A DNA stretch of 64,000 nucleotides from DASPKM01 sp035628135 (GTDB lineage: Bacteria > Bacteroidota > Bacteroidia > Chitinophagales > Chitinophagaceae): contig DASPKM010000001.1 in the NCBI GenBank assembly GCA_035628135.1, positions 310,001 through 374,000 of the forward strand, given 5' to 3'. The position numbers and the translations under genes are program-made. The notes below the pieces were generated by a model, which was not told the DNA's origin, made no database searches, and worked only from the letters and a program-made list of their open reading frames with translations. The stretch's first letter is position 1; every line of letters starts with the position of its first letter. Shown piece after piece: positions 42,538 through 50,840 of the stretch.

Positions 42538-45495
42538 ATGAAAGCCATCGCAATCATATTATTTACGGTTCTTATACACAGTGCGCATGCGCAGGAATTT
42601 TCGTATAAGCAATTCACTACCGCAGACGGTTTGCCCAGCAACGTGGTGTACGCAGCCTACCAGGATAAGGAAGGATACATTTGGTTTTGCACCAACGCAG
42701 GGGTGAGCCGCTTCAACGGCATTAGCTTTCAGAACTTTACCGTGGAGCATGGTTTGTCCGACAATGAAGTGTTCGGCGCTTTTCAAACTTCCGAGGACCG
42801 CATTTGGTTCAGGACCTTCAGCAACAAGCTTTGTTATTACGAAAACGGCTCGTTTCACAACTACCTCACCGATCCCTGGCTCAACAAGACCTTCGGTGGA
42901 ATGAAGATAGCATATGTAGACGATGAAGGATTGGTGTGGACGCGCAACTATCTTGACTCGTTCGTGTACATTATGGACGAAAAAAACAAAGCCATCAAAA
43001 GGATCTATGCGCATTACAGGGATAGCAGCATTATTGTAACACCACATGGCATAGATACCATTTCCATAGCCGATGAAAAGCTATTGTACACCGAGATGGC
43101 CAATTTTGGCATCCGGTACAAACCGGTGATCGACAAATTGCCGGACGTAACGGCATATTTCATGTTTTCAAGAAGGCACCTGGAAGCGCTGCGCGCTAAA
43201 AATCCCTCCATTCCGCTCCACTTCATGTACCACATCTTTGTAAACTCGCATCCCATCCAGCGCTTCAAGCTGCACGAGCTCATACATCCTTTTAAAAACA
43301 AGGCTGAAAAGAAATACCTGCCCAATGCGTATTGGCTTACTACCGCCAACAAAGGCATTGCTTATGGCGCCGATCTTTTTGCGTTGGATGAAAAGCCTGA
43401 TATGTACCTGTCTGACCGCAATATCAATAACATCCTCATAGACAACGAGGGCAATTATTGGTTCACCTCGCCTACCGAGGGTGTGTTCCTGCTAACGGCG
43501 CACGGCGTAAAAACCTATGAGTCGGGCAAAAACGAGGGAGAAATATATTCCGTTACCGGCAATGATGAGTACGTGGTCATCGGAAAGAACAATGAGGTAG
43601 TATTTATCAACCGGCACACCGGTAAAAAGATCACCTGGAGGTACGACCTTGTAGAAAACAGCTCGGTGTATAACAGGGTTAAGGATATGTTGATAGATGG
43701 AACCGACCGGTGCTGGATAGCTACCGACCTGGGCGCCGCGTGCCTGCAATTTTCCAGCAAAGGCGCCAGGCGTGTGCACCCCAGCACCCTGCATGCTTTC
43801 GATCCGTTAGTGGGCGCAATGAAAAGCCTGAGCCCCGGCAGCGACAGCACCATTTATCTAGGCTCGCATGCAAGGCTTTACCGCATCGATAACAGGCGCA
43901 AAGCCGAGGCGGTGGCTTTCAAAAGAATAACTGCTGTGGTTGAAGTAGGGCGGGATCACGCGTTGGCGGGCAGCACCGACGGATTGTACACTTACAAAAA
44001 TGGAAAGCTCGATACTTTTCGTGCCACCAACGGCATCGTTACACAACACATCACCGATCTTGGCAAAACCGATGAATTTGTTTGCGTCGGCACCAACGAC
44101 AAGGGACTGGCCATTATCAGGAACGGGCACATCTTTCGTATAACCGTAGCCGATACACCCACCGCGCTCATTAGTAATATCTGCCGCAAGGTGTTCATCG
44201 ATGCTGGCAGCAATATCTGGGTTTGCACCAACGAAGGCCTGTCGAGGGTGAGCATCAGCTCGTGGCAGCCTTTCAGGTTCAGCGTACAATCGTTCACTAC
44301 CGACGATGGATTGATATCGAACGACGTGAACGATGTATTTGTTTCCGGCGATACGGTTTGGGTGGCCACTTCCGGAGGTCTTAGTTTTTTCAGCCAACGC
44401 CAGATAAAGCAGAACGGACAGTTACCAGCGATTTACATCAGCCAGGTAGACACGCTCACCCGCCGTTCCTTCGGCTACCGCGATAAGATCGTCATCGGGT
44501 TGGAAGGCATTTCCTACGAAAGCCTGGGCAAGCTGCGCTACCGCTACCGCCTGAAAGGATTGTACCAGGACTGGCGTTATACAGACCGTAACCAGTTATT
44601 GTACGACGTGCTGCCGCCCGGTGAATATGAGCTGGAAGTGTACAGCATCAACCGCTTCGGGCAAGAAAGCGAAAACCCTGCAAGGGTAGCATTTACCGTG
44701 GTGCCTCCCTGGTGGAAGACGGATTGGGCGTATGCGCTGTATGCAGTGGCGCTCATTTCGCTGCTGGTAGTGGCCTTGCTGCTGGTGCGCAGGATATCGA
44801 GACAGAAGGAAAGGAACCGCATGAAGCACATTCAGCAATTGCAGCAGTTGGAGTTGAAAGCCCTACGCTCACAAATGAACCCGCATTTCATTTTTAACAC
44901 TCTCAATGCAGTTCAAAAATATATTTTAGAGAACGATAAGGAGTCTTCCTACCGCTACCTCACCCGGTTTTCGAAGCTGATACGCGGTTTCCTCGAAAAT
45001 TCAAGGCAAACCACCATCAGCCTTCAGCACGAATTGGACCTATTGCGTGCATACATGGAGATGGAAGCCTTGCGGTTCAGGCATAAATTCACCTATGAAA
45101 TAGAAATAGATCCCACCCTTGACACCGCTTCGGTATTTATTCCGTCTATGCTTATACAGCCTTATGTAGAAAACGCCATCTGGCATGGCATACAGCATAA
45201 AAAGGCAAACGGTTTTGTGAAATTGTCCGTACAGGATATGGGTGGCAACGTGTTGAAATGCCGCATACTGGACAATGGCATCGGCCGCAAGCGGGCAGGG
45301 GAAATTGAATCAGCGTCCGGTTCGCAGCACCAGCCCGTGGGTATGACCATCACCCAGCAGCGCCTGGAGCTGATCAACCAGCGGCTGAAACAGGCGGTAA
45401 GCGTTAATTTTATCGACATTGCCGAGGAGTCGCACGGCGCAGGCACGGGAACCATTGTTGAATTGATAGTAACATATCAAACAAAGAAACCATGA
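42538..45495 (+). CDS. Propeller-domain LytS-type sensor histidine kinase
   Basis: 985 residues from ATG 42538 (signal peptide MKAIAIILFTVLIHSAHA; ATG 42505 overlaps the previous stop). Periplasmic part: two-component-regulator propeller repeats (for example FTTADGLPSNVVYAAYQDKE, GYIWFCTNAGVSRFNG, TTDDGLISNDVNDVFV) and a Y_Y_Y-type domain near 650-720 ending VVPPWWKTDW. One TM helix (YALYAVALISLLVVALLLV), then a His_kinase/LytS-type domain with NPHFIFNTLNAVQ, His783, and an ATPase with NAIWHGIQ and ILDNGIGRKR. Senses an extracytoplasmic ligand and phosphorylates the LytTR regulator whose ATG overlaps its stop. Confidence 0.95.
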   Translation: MKAIAIILFTVLIHSAHAQEFSYKQFTTADGLPSNVVYAAYQDKEGYIWFCTNAGVSRFNGISFQNFTVEHGLSDNEVFGAFQTSEDRIWFRTFSNKLCYYENGSFHNYLTDPWLNKTFGGMKIAYVDDEGLVWTRNYLDSFVYIMDEKNKAIKRIYAHYRDSSIIVTPHGIDTISIADEKLLYTEMANFGIRYKPVIDKLPDVTAYFMFSRRHLEALRAKNPSIPLHFMYHIFVNSHPIQRFKLHELIHPFKNKAEKKYLPNAYWLTTANKGIAYGADLFALDEKPDMYLSDRNINNILIDNEGNYWFTSPTEGVFLLTAHGVKTYESGKNEGEIYSVTGNDEYVVIGKNNEVVFINRHTGKKITWRYDLVENSSVYNRVKDMLIDGTDRCWIATDLGAACLQFSSKGARRVHPSTLHAFDPLVGAMKSLSPGSDSTIYLGSHARLYRIDNRRKAEAVAFKRITAVVEVGRDHALAGSTDGLYTYKNGKLDTFRATNGIVTQHITDLGKTDEFVCVGTNDKGLAIIRNGHIFRITVADTPTALISNICRKVFIDAGSNIWVCTNEGLSRVSISSWQPFRFSVQSFTTDDGLISNDVNDVFVSGDTVWVATSGGLSFFSQRQIKQNGQLPAIYISQVDTLTRRSFGYRDKIVIGLEGISYESLGKLRYRYRLKGLYQDWRYTDRNQLLYDVLPPGEYELEVYSINRFGQESENPARVAFTVVPPWWKTDWAYALYAVALISLLVVALLLVRRISRQKERNRMKHIQQLQQLELKALRSQMNPHFIFNTLNAVQKYILENDKESSYRYLTRFSKLIRGFLENSRQTTISLQHELDLLRAYMEMEALRFRHKFTYEIEIDPTLDTASVFIPSMLIQPYVENAIWHGIQHKKANGFVKLSVQDMGGNVLKCRILDNGIGRKRAGEIESASGSQHQPVGMTITQQRLELINQRLKQAVSVNFIDIAEESHGAGTGTIVELIVTYQTKKP

Positions 45496-46241
45496 TGTTA
45501 ACAGCGGTAATTATCGACGATGAAGCACACAGCGTGGATGTGTTGAAAAATCTCCTGGATATCTATTGTCCCAACGTAAAAGTGATCGGTCAGGCCGACC
45601 ATGCTACCGCGGGCAGAAAGCTCATCGCCGAGCACGCTCCCGACATCGTTTTCCTGGACATCGAAATGCCGTTCGGCACCGGCTTCGACATGCTTGATGC
45701 AGTAGAGCACAAAAATACCAACGTTATTTTCGTTACCGCTTACGATCACTATGCGCTCAAGGCGATTAAATATTACGCCATCGATTACCTGCTGAAACCC
45801 GTTGACATCGACGAACTAAAAAACGCGGTAAAAAAGGTAGCGGAAAGAAAGGAACAGCAATCCGCCTCGGCCTTGCCGGTGAACCTGCTGAAAACCTATC
45901 TTGAAAAAGGAATAGACAACAGCAAGATCGCACTGCCCATGGCAGACGGGCTGCAGTTTGTAAACCGGAGCGAGATCGTGCGCTGCGAAGCGTGCGGAAA
46001 TTATACCAGGATATATTTACAGGAGAACAGGACTTACATGGTGGCGCGCACCCTGGGTGAATACGAAGAGCTGTTATCGCCTTATAATTTCCTGCGCATT
46101 CACCACGCGCACCTGATAAACCTGGACCATATCGAAAGATATGTACGCGGCGAAGGCGGATATGTTATCATGAGCGACGGCGCCGTAGTGGACATATCGA
46201 GAAGAAAAAAACAGGATTTCCTGAACAGGTTCGATTTTTAA
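45492..46241 (+). CDS. LytTR-family response regulator
   Basis: 249 residues. Receiver: D9-D10 acidic pair (VIIDDEAHS), phosphoacceptor D56 in IVFLDIEMPFGTG, Lys in YLLKPVDIDE. The C-terminal LytTR DNA-binding domain spans about 140-245 (VRCEACGNYTRIYLQENRTY, FLRIHHAHLINLDHIERYVR, SRRKKQDFLNRF). The start overlaps the kinase stop by 4 bases, so translational coupling gives a fixed pair. Its regulon is not visible, though the adjacent Tat aminotransferase could be one target. Confidence 0.95.
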   Translation: MMLTAVIIDDEAHSVDVLKNLLDIYCPNVKVIGQADHATAGRKLIAEHAPDIVFLDIEMPFGTGFDMLDAVEHKNTNVIFVTAYDHYALKAIKYYAIDYLLKPVDIDELKNAVKKVAERKEQQSASALPVNLLKTYLEKGIDNSKIALPMADGLQFVNRSEIVRCEACGNYTRIYLQENRTYMVARTLGEYEELLSPYNFLRIHHAHLINLDHIERYVRGEGGYVIMSDGAVVDISRRKKQDFLNRFDF

Positions 46242-46314
46242 AGATTTCGTCAATTCAGGTGTTTTCATGCTATTTGATTTTTTCGGGACTCCATAAATAA
46301 GTACTAATTTTTGG

Positions 46315-48234
46315 ATGCTTATGAGCAAAACAAAGTATTTTCAAAACTGTCTGGGAGTTTTTCAAGGTGGCGGATGCAAGGCTATTGCATATGCAGGAGC
46401 TTATAAGGAAGCTGTTAAGTGGGGAGTATCCTTCTCAGAATTAGTAGGTACTTCTGCCGGCGCCATTGCCGCAATTTTTATTGGAGCGGGGGCAACGCCT
46501 GCACAACTCGAAGCCTTTTTACGCGAGCTTGACTTTAAGAATTTGCTGCTGCCACCCATCGAACTTGAAAAATATAAACGGCCCCGTTACTCCGGTTACA
46601 TTAAGTTCATCCCTTTAGAGTTTACTAAACGATACCACCGGGTTTTTTCACATCTTGGGTTGTATAATTCGGACGCTTTAAAAAAATGGATCGGTGATAA
46701 ATTGAAGATACTGCTCCCGCATGTTGACGGCCCTGTAAAGTTTCAACACCTGATTATCCCAACAAGCGTAGTGGTTACTGATTTGGTGGCTAAAAGAGTG
46801 GAGGTGTATAGCCAGGATGAAAGTTGGACCATGGATGTAAGCGAGGCTGTTCAAAGTTCTTGCAGTATTCCTTATTTTTTTCAACCCATTAACATGCGAT
46901 ATGTAGATGGTGGTGTGTTGAGCAATCTTCCGGCATTTGTTTTTGGGGACAAGTCCGATAAATTGTACAATCGGATACTCGCCTTTAGTTTGGAGAGTGA
47001 TCTTGTGGACCAGGACCTGACAGATTTTATGGGATTTTCAAAAGCACTGCTGAATACAGTGCTGGAAGGAAATCTTGACTTGCAACTTTCCCTGCAGGAG
47101 GACCTGCACATCATCAATATCAACACCGGCAAATTATCCGCAATTGATTTTGATAAAGTAGATGATAACGTAAAGACCACGTTGATACAAAAAGGCGAAG
47201 AGGCGGTAAACACTTTCTTTATGAATGAGGTTTTCAATGTACATTCACGGGTAAGCAGAATGGACGTGGCACGAGACGAGTTCAATACCAATAATTTCTT
47301 ACTTCAGAGCCTGGAGTATAAACACCAGGAAATATTAATTGCGGACTGGAATTCCAAATGGGTGTATGAATTATTTCCAACCCTTATCAGGTGGCAACGG
47401 GATGGCGCAAAAATCTGGTTCTTTCTGAAAGAAGTTACTGATGAACCCGAGCACACCGGGTTCAGGCAGCGCTTTTTACAAGCACTTGGGGTCAATGTTG
47501 TAATTGTTAACAATCTGCCGTTTTATGGATTTATTTTCGATGCTCATTTAAAGGACGGATGCAGAGCGATAATCAAAAACCCCGCAGCAGATGCCGACAA
47601 AACTTTTAAATCTAGGTTATACTCAGGTGAAGTAGATTTTCTTGCAATCAATGCGCTTAAAGATAAACTGCAGCCTCAAATAACAAAAGCCGCTCCGTCT
47701 GTAAAGATCCGGATTGAAAAAGTAAAGAAAACAGAGGTGCTTGACTTAATGAAGAACGTGCGGCAGTATTCTATCGACAATGTCCAAATGGACGTGCGGG
47801 AAATTAAAGTGTCGGATGTTTTATTCCTGACTAAATTTATCAAAGGGTACAAGTATAGGCAAATCCATGTACTTTTCGAACTGTTCCGAACATTCGGCCT
47901 GTCGCTTTTTGAACCGGCCAAACTGATGTTGAACAATGATAAATACACTTTGTTTGCGCCTCCGGTAGTTGAAAAAATCGGTAACAGGTATTTCGTAGTG
48001 GGTGGGAATACCCGGTTTACATATGCGTACCGCAATAATATTGAATACCTGCAATGCATTGTGGTAGAAGGTGTAGAGGAAGTATTGCCAAGTAAGGGAG
48101 AGTTCCCGGCTAAACAAATATTGTTGACAGATAAGAATATGAGCGGAGATGACCGCTATCCCAAATTTGATTACACAAAATTCAGACAACTTGAAAGAGC
48201 AATCAGAGATCCAGACACTTGGTTGCATCCATGA
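46315..48234 (+). CDS. Patatin-like phospholipase fused to ParB-like domain
   Basis: 639-residue multidomain protein (ATG 46315; ATG 46321 two codons later equally possible). Domain 1 (about 14-270) is a patatin lipase: oxyanion motif FQGGGCKAIAYAGAY (16-30), nucleophile Ser47 in VGTSAGA, catalytic Asp198 in YVDGG; both dyad residues present, so likely active on membrane phospholipid. Domain 2 (about 330-450; EILIADWNSKWVYELF, FRQRFLQALGVNVVIV, LPFYGFIFDAHLK) is reminiscent of PLD-like folds but lacks an HxKx4D. Domain 3 (about 545-605; PPVVEKIGNRYFVVGGNTRF, TYAYRNNIEY) matches the ParB/sulfiredoxin N-terminal type. Base content is clearly lower in GC than neighbours. A partner gene follows after 4 bp. 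The mix of lipase effector and nucleotide- or DNA-linked domain suggests a conflict or defence role. Domain calls 1 and 3 are firm. Confidence 0.85.
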   Translation: MLMSKTKYFQNCLGVFQGGGCKAIAYAGAYKEAVKWGVSFSELVGTSAGAIAAIFIGAGATPAQLEAFLRELDFKNLLLPPIELEKYKRPRYSGYIKFIPLEFTKRYHRVFSHLGLYNSDALKKWIGDKLKILLPHVDGPVKFQHLIIPTSVVVTDLVAKRVEVYSQDESWTMDVSEAVQSSCSIPYFFQPINMRYVDGGVLSNLPAFVFGDKSDKLYNRILAFSLESDLVDQDLTDFMGFSKALLNTVLEGNLDLQLSLQEDLHIININTGKLSAIDFDKVDDNVKTTLIQKGEEAVNTFFMNEVFNVHSRVSRMDVARDEFNTNNFLLQSLEYKHQEILIADWNSKWVYELFPTLIRWQRDGAKIWFFLKEVTDEPEHTGFRQRFLQALGVNVVIVNNLPFYGFIFDAHLKDGCRAIIKNPAADADKTFKSRLYSGEVDFLAINALKDKLQPQITKAAPSVKIRIEKVKKTEVLDLMKNVRQYSIDNVQMDVREIKVSDVLFLTKFIKGYKYRQIHVLFELFRTFGLSLFEPAKLMLNNDKYTLFAPPVVEKIGNRYFVVGGNTRFTYAYRNNIEYLQCIVVEGVEEVLPSKGEFPAKQILLTDKNMSGDDRYPKFDYTKFRQLERAIRDPDTWLHP

Positions 48235-48238
48235 TGGC

Positions 48239-48913
48239 ATGAAAACCAGCAGCGACATAATAAAATCTTTAGTTCAGCTAAATGAAGATATAGCGGAATT
48301 GAAGTTTCACTCATTCAATAAATACGATGCTATCCAGGATCGCCTTGAGATGGACGATACCCTGGAAGATTTGGTTGAAAAGGCACTTCAGCTAAGAGCT
48401 CAGTATAAACTTCCTTTTTGGGATGCTTTTAATGCCTGTACATTCGATACAGCATTTTCGAAATATCACTTCTTAAAGCATGTCAGGTTTCACAATACTA
48501 TCAATCAAACATTTATTATTCGCAGAACAGAGGTGTCCCAATTCCTGGACGCACTACCCGAGGACAAGTACCTGGTAATTAATTCAAATATTACCATGAC
48601 AAACGGACACCGCAAGCATTTGCCACTACTCGATTTTCATATTCCAGTCGGTAAAGAAAATGAGGACTTATGCAAGGCTATACTCGTTGAGTTAGGGCTG
48701 AAAGGGTTTCTATTGAACAGCGGTAAGTCTTACCACTTTTATGGGAAGGAACTCGTCGATCATGAGCAAATGCAAACCATTCTCCATTTCGCTTTGCTTT
48801 TTTCTCCCATTGTCGATAAGTCCTGGATAGCTCACCAACTTATCGAAGGAAGTTGTAATTTGCGCGTTACTAAAAAGTATTCTCGCTTACCCTGTTTGGT
48901 GATGGAGGTTTAA
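48239..48913 (+). CDS. Small partner protein, AEP/primase-fold-like motifs
   Basis: 224 residues from ATG 48239, 4 bp behind the patatin-ParB stop; the longer start at 48149 would overlap that gene by 86 bp. N-terminal 100 residues are helical (NEDIAELKFHSFNKYDAI, DTLEDLVEKALQLRAQYKLP). The C-terminal half carries a motif series recalling archaeo-eukaryotic primases: LPLLDFHIP (hydrophobic-D-x-H, 129-136), GFLLNSGKSYHFYGKEL (156-171, like the SxH motif), SPIVDKSWIAHQLIEG and NLRVTKKYSRLP. The first motif has D-F-H rather than D-x-D, so polymerase activity is doubtful. The AEP link is inference from motif order and spacing, not a search. AT-rich like its partner. Confidence 0.65.
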   Translation: MKTSSDIIKSLVQLNEDIAELKFHSFNKYDAIQDRLEMDDTLEDLVEKALQLRAQYKLPFWDAFNACTFDTAFSKYHFLKHVRFHNTINQTFIIRRTEVSQFLDALPEDKYLVINSNITMTNGHRKHLPLLDFHIPVGKENEDLCKAILVELGLKGFLLNSGKSYHFYGKELVDHEQMQTILHFALLFSPIVDKSWIAHQLIEGSCNLRVTKKYSRLPCLVMEV

Positions 48914-48915
48914 GG

Positions 48916-49779
48916 ATGAAACAACTACTTCTTTTTATAGCAGTATTGTATGTCGCGGATATTTCCTTTGCCCAGCAAACCTCAAAGCTTGTTATTCATT
49001 TCGATTTCGATAAGCACGATATACGTCCTGTTGATGCGGCCAGGCTGGACAGCTTGTTTTCACGACGGTTAATTCCTATGGTAGAGCGGGTTGAATTGTA
49101 CGGTCATTGCGATTCCGTTGGCAACCACGCGTACAACGACGCACTTTCCGAGCGGCGCACAGCGCAAACGAAAGCATACCTGGTAGGCAAAGGACTTCCT
49201 GAAAACATCTTTATAAAAAGCCAAGGGTTCGGCAAACGCCGGCCATTGAACGAAAATAATACACCCGAAGAAAGGTTTGACAACAGGCGCGTGGAACTGA
49301 CGGTTGTCTGGAAGGATACAGATTCGGTGGTTACGGTCACTAGTCCTCCAAAGGAGAACAAACCACCTTCGCTTACAGAGGTGATAAAAGATACCGCCAC
49401 CACCAAAACAGGCAACACCATCATCCTGCGCAACCTTCAGTTCATACCGGGCAGGCATGTGCCATTGCCCGAATCCGAAGCCATATTGGAAGAACTGTAC
49501 AATGTAATGCGCGATAATCCCACGCTGGTGATACAGATCCGCGGGCACGTATGCTGCACACCGATTAACGAAGATGGTTACGACATCGACCTTAGGACCA
49601 TGAACCTTTCGGTACAGCGGGCAAAAACGGTGTACGATTACCTGGTAAGCCGTAACATCGCACCCACGAGGCTGAGCTTTACAGGCCTGGGCGGCTCACA
49701 GAAACTGTACCCGCTTGAAAGAGATGAATTCGAGCGGCAGGAAAACCGCAGGGTTGAGCTAAAGATTATTAGCAGGTAG
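48916..49779 (+). CDS. Exported protein with two OmpA-type domains
   Basis: 287 residues with signal peptide LLFIAVLYVADISFAQ. Two OmpA/MotB peptidoglycan-binding-like domains: the first about 25-130 (LVIHFDFDKHDIRPVD, VELYGHCDSVGNHAYN, LSERRTAQTKAYLV, FDNRRVELTV), the second about 170-285 (LRNLQFIPGRHVPLPE, IRGHVCCTP, LSVQRAKTVYDYLV, RQENRRVELKII). No barrel or lipid anchor, so periplasmic. Starts 3 bp after the preceding stop; codon and base use return to the neighbours' level here, so it is probably a host gene behind the AT-rich cassette. Confidence 0.88.
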   Translation: MKQLLLFIAVLYVADISFAQQTSKLVIHFDFDKHDIRPVDAARLDSLFSRRLIPMVERVELYGHCDSVGNHAYNDALSERRTAQTKAYLVGKGLPENIFIKSQGFGKRRPLNENNTPEERFDNRRVELTVVWKDTDSVVTVTSPPKENKPPSLTEVIKDTATTKTGNTIILRNLQFIPGRHVPLPESEAILEELYNVMRDNPTLVIQIRGHVCCTPINEDGYDIDLRTMNLSVQRAKTVYDYLVSRNIAPTRLSFTGLGGSQKLYPLERDEFERQENRRVELKIISR

Positions 49780-49836
49780 TTAACAACATCCCGCATTCAA
49801 CTGGCAAGTTCAACAATTCTTTCAGCTCATTTACGT

Positions 49837-49844
49837 TATTTTTG
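49837..49844 (+). promoter_or_regulatory. -7 element TATTTTTG before cyanophycinase
   Basis: Exact TAnnTTTG, 19 bp before the ATG at 49864; -33 not clear. Confidence 0.55.
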
Positions 49845-49863
49845 CCGATAGCTAATTCGTAAC

Positions 49864-50757
49864 ATGACAATACCTCTTGGAAAACTGATAGCGATAGGCG
49901 GAGCAGAGGACAAAGGGACCGATCTCGAAAAAGGTGAAATACACCGTAATAATCTTAATTTCTTCGAGCTGGGCATCCTTCGCCGCATAGTCGAAGAAGC
50001 CGGCGGCTCACACGCCCGCATAGAGGTGGTTACTACCGCTTCTACCATCCCCAACGAAGTAGGCGACAATTACCTGAACGCTTTTGGCCGCATCGGCTGT
50101 ACCAATATCGGCGTAATGCACATACGCCGGAGAGAAGACGCTTTGAACGAAGAACTCCTCGAACGCATCACCAATTGCGACGCCGTAATGTTCAGTGGCG
50201 GCAATCAAATGCGCCTGGGCGCCACTTTCGGCGGCACCAACTTTCTTTCGATACTGCACCAGCGCTACATGAAGGAAGATTTTGTGATCTCCGGCACTTC
50301 GGCCGGGGCCATGGCCATGAGCAATACCATGATCTACGAAGGAAACGCCAGCCGCGCCCACCTAAAGGGAGAAGTAAAATTGACCACCGGCCTCGGTTTC
50401 ATGGACAATGTCATCATCGATAGCCATTTCGAAAAGCGCGGCCGCTTCGTAAGGCTGGCACAGGCAGTATCGGCCAATCCATCGTGCATAGGCATTGGCC
50501 TGGGCGAGGACACCGGCATGCTTATTACCGAAGGCAACCGCATGGAAGCTATTGGCAGTGGCCTGGTCATTATCATCGATGGGCACGACATACGCCACTC
50601 CAACATTGCCGACATTCCCGAAGGCAATCCCGTAAGCATCGAAAACCTCAAGGTGCACTTTTGTGAAAAAGGCAATGGCTACCTATTGAAAGAACGCGCA
50701 TTCCTTATGGAAGTAAAGGAAGGAGCGGTGATACGTAAGCAAGTGAGCGTTGAGTAA
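49864..50757 (+). CDS. cphB: Cyanophycinase
   Basis: 297-residue serine peptidase of family S51 that degrades cyanophycin (multi-L-arginyl-poly-aspartate) to Asp-Arg dipeptides. Motifs: LIAIGGAEDKG (8-18), VVTTASTIPNEVGDNY, MFSGGNQMRLG (109-119), nucleophile Ser146 in ISGTSAGAMAMS, and VIIDSHFEKRGRFVRL. No signal peptide, so cytoplasmic form. No cyanophycin synthetase (cphA) is in the window. Its stop abuts the AT-rich repeat at 50757. Confidence 0.92.
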   Translation: MTIPLGKLIAIGGAEDKGTDLEKGEIHRNNLNFFELGILRRIVEEAGGSHARIEVVTTASTIPNEVGDNYLNAFGRIGCTNIGVMHIRRREDALNEELLERITNCDAVMFSGGNQMRLGATFGGTNFLSILHQRYMKEDFVISGTSAGAMAMSNTMIYEGNASRAHLKGEVKLTTGLGFMDNVIIDSHFEKRGRFVRLAQAVSANPSCIGIGLGEDTGMLITEGNRMEAIGSGLVIIIDGHDIRHSNIADIPEGNPVSIENLKVHFCEKGNGYLLKERAFLMEVKEGAVIRKQVSVE

Positions 50758-50840
50758 ATAATTATTAATTATTAATTACTGATTATTGATTACTGGTTAT
50801 CCTTTAAATCAATCAATAATTAATAATCAATAATCAATTA
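50757..50840. repeat. AT-rich palindromic intergenic repeat (AATAATCA type)
   Basis: Second copy of the AATAATCA/TTATTGATT element, between convergent cyanophycinase and tyrS. Left arm ATTATTAATTATTAATTACT and GATTATTGATTACT, right arm AATCAATAATTAATAATCAA. The tyrS stop TGA (minus strand, 50836-50834) is formed by the repeat edge (AAT-TGA-TTA), as in the DUF4331 gene. Likely acts as bidirectional terminator. Confidence 0.75.

Noticed and set aside
48149..48238. Longer start for the small partner of the patatin-ParB gene
   Set aside because: Would overlap the upstream gene by 86 bp; ATG 48239 sits 4 bp after its stop and fits normal coupling.
46315..48913. Standard CBASS operon
   Set aside because: Patatin effector is present, but there is no CD-NTase, Cap2/Cap3 or HORMA/TRIP13 gene next to it.
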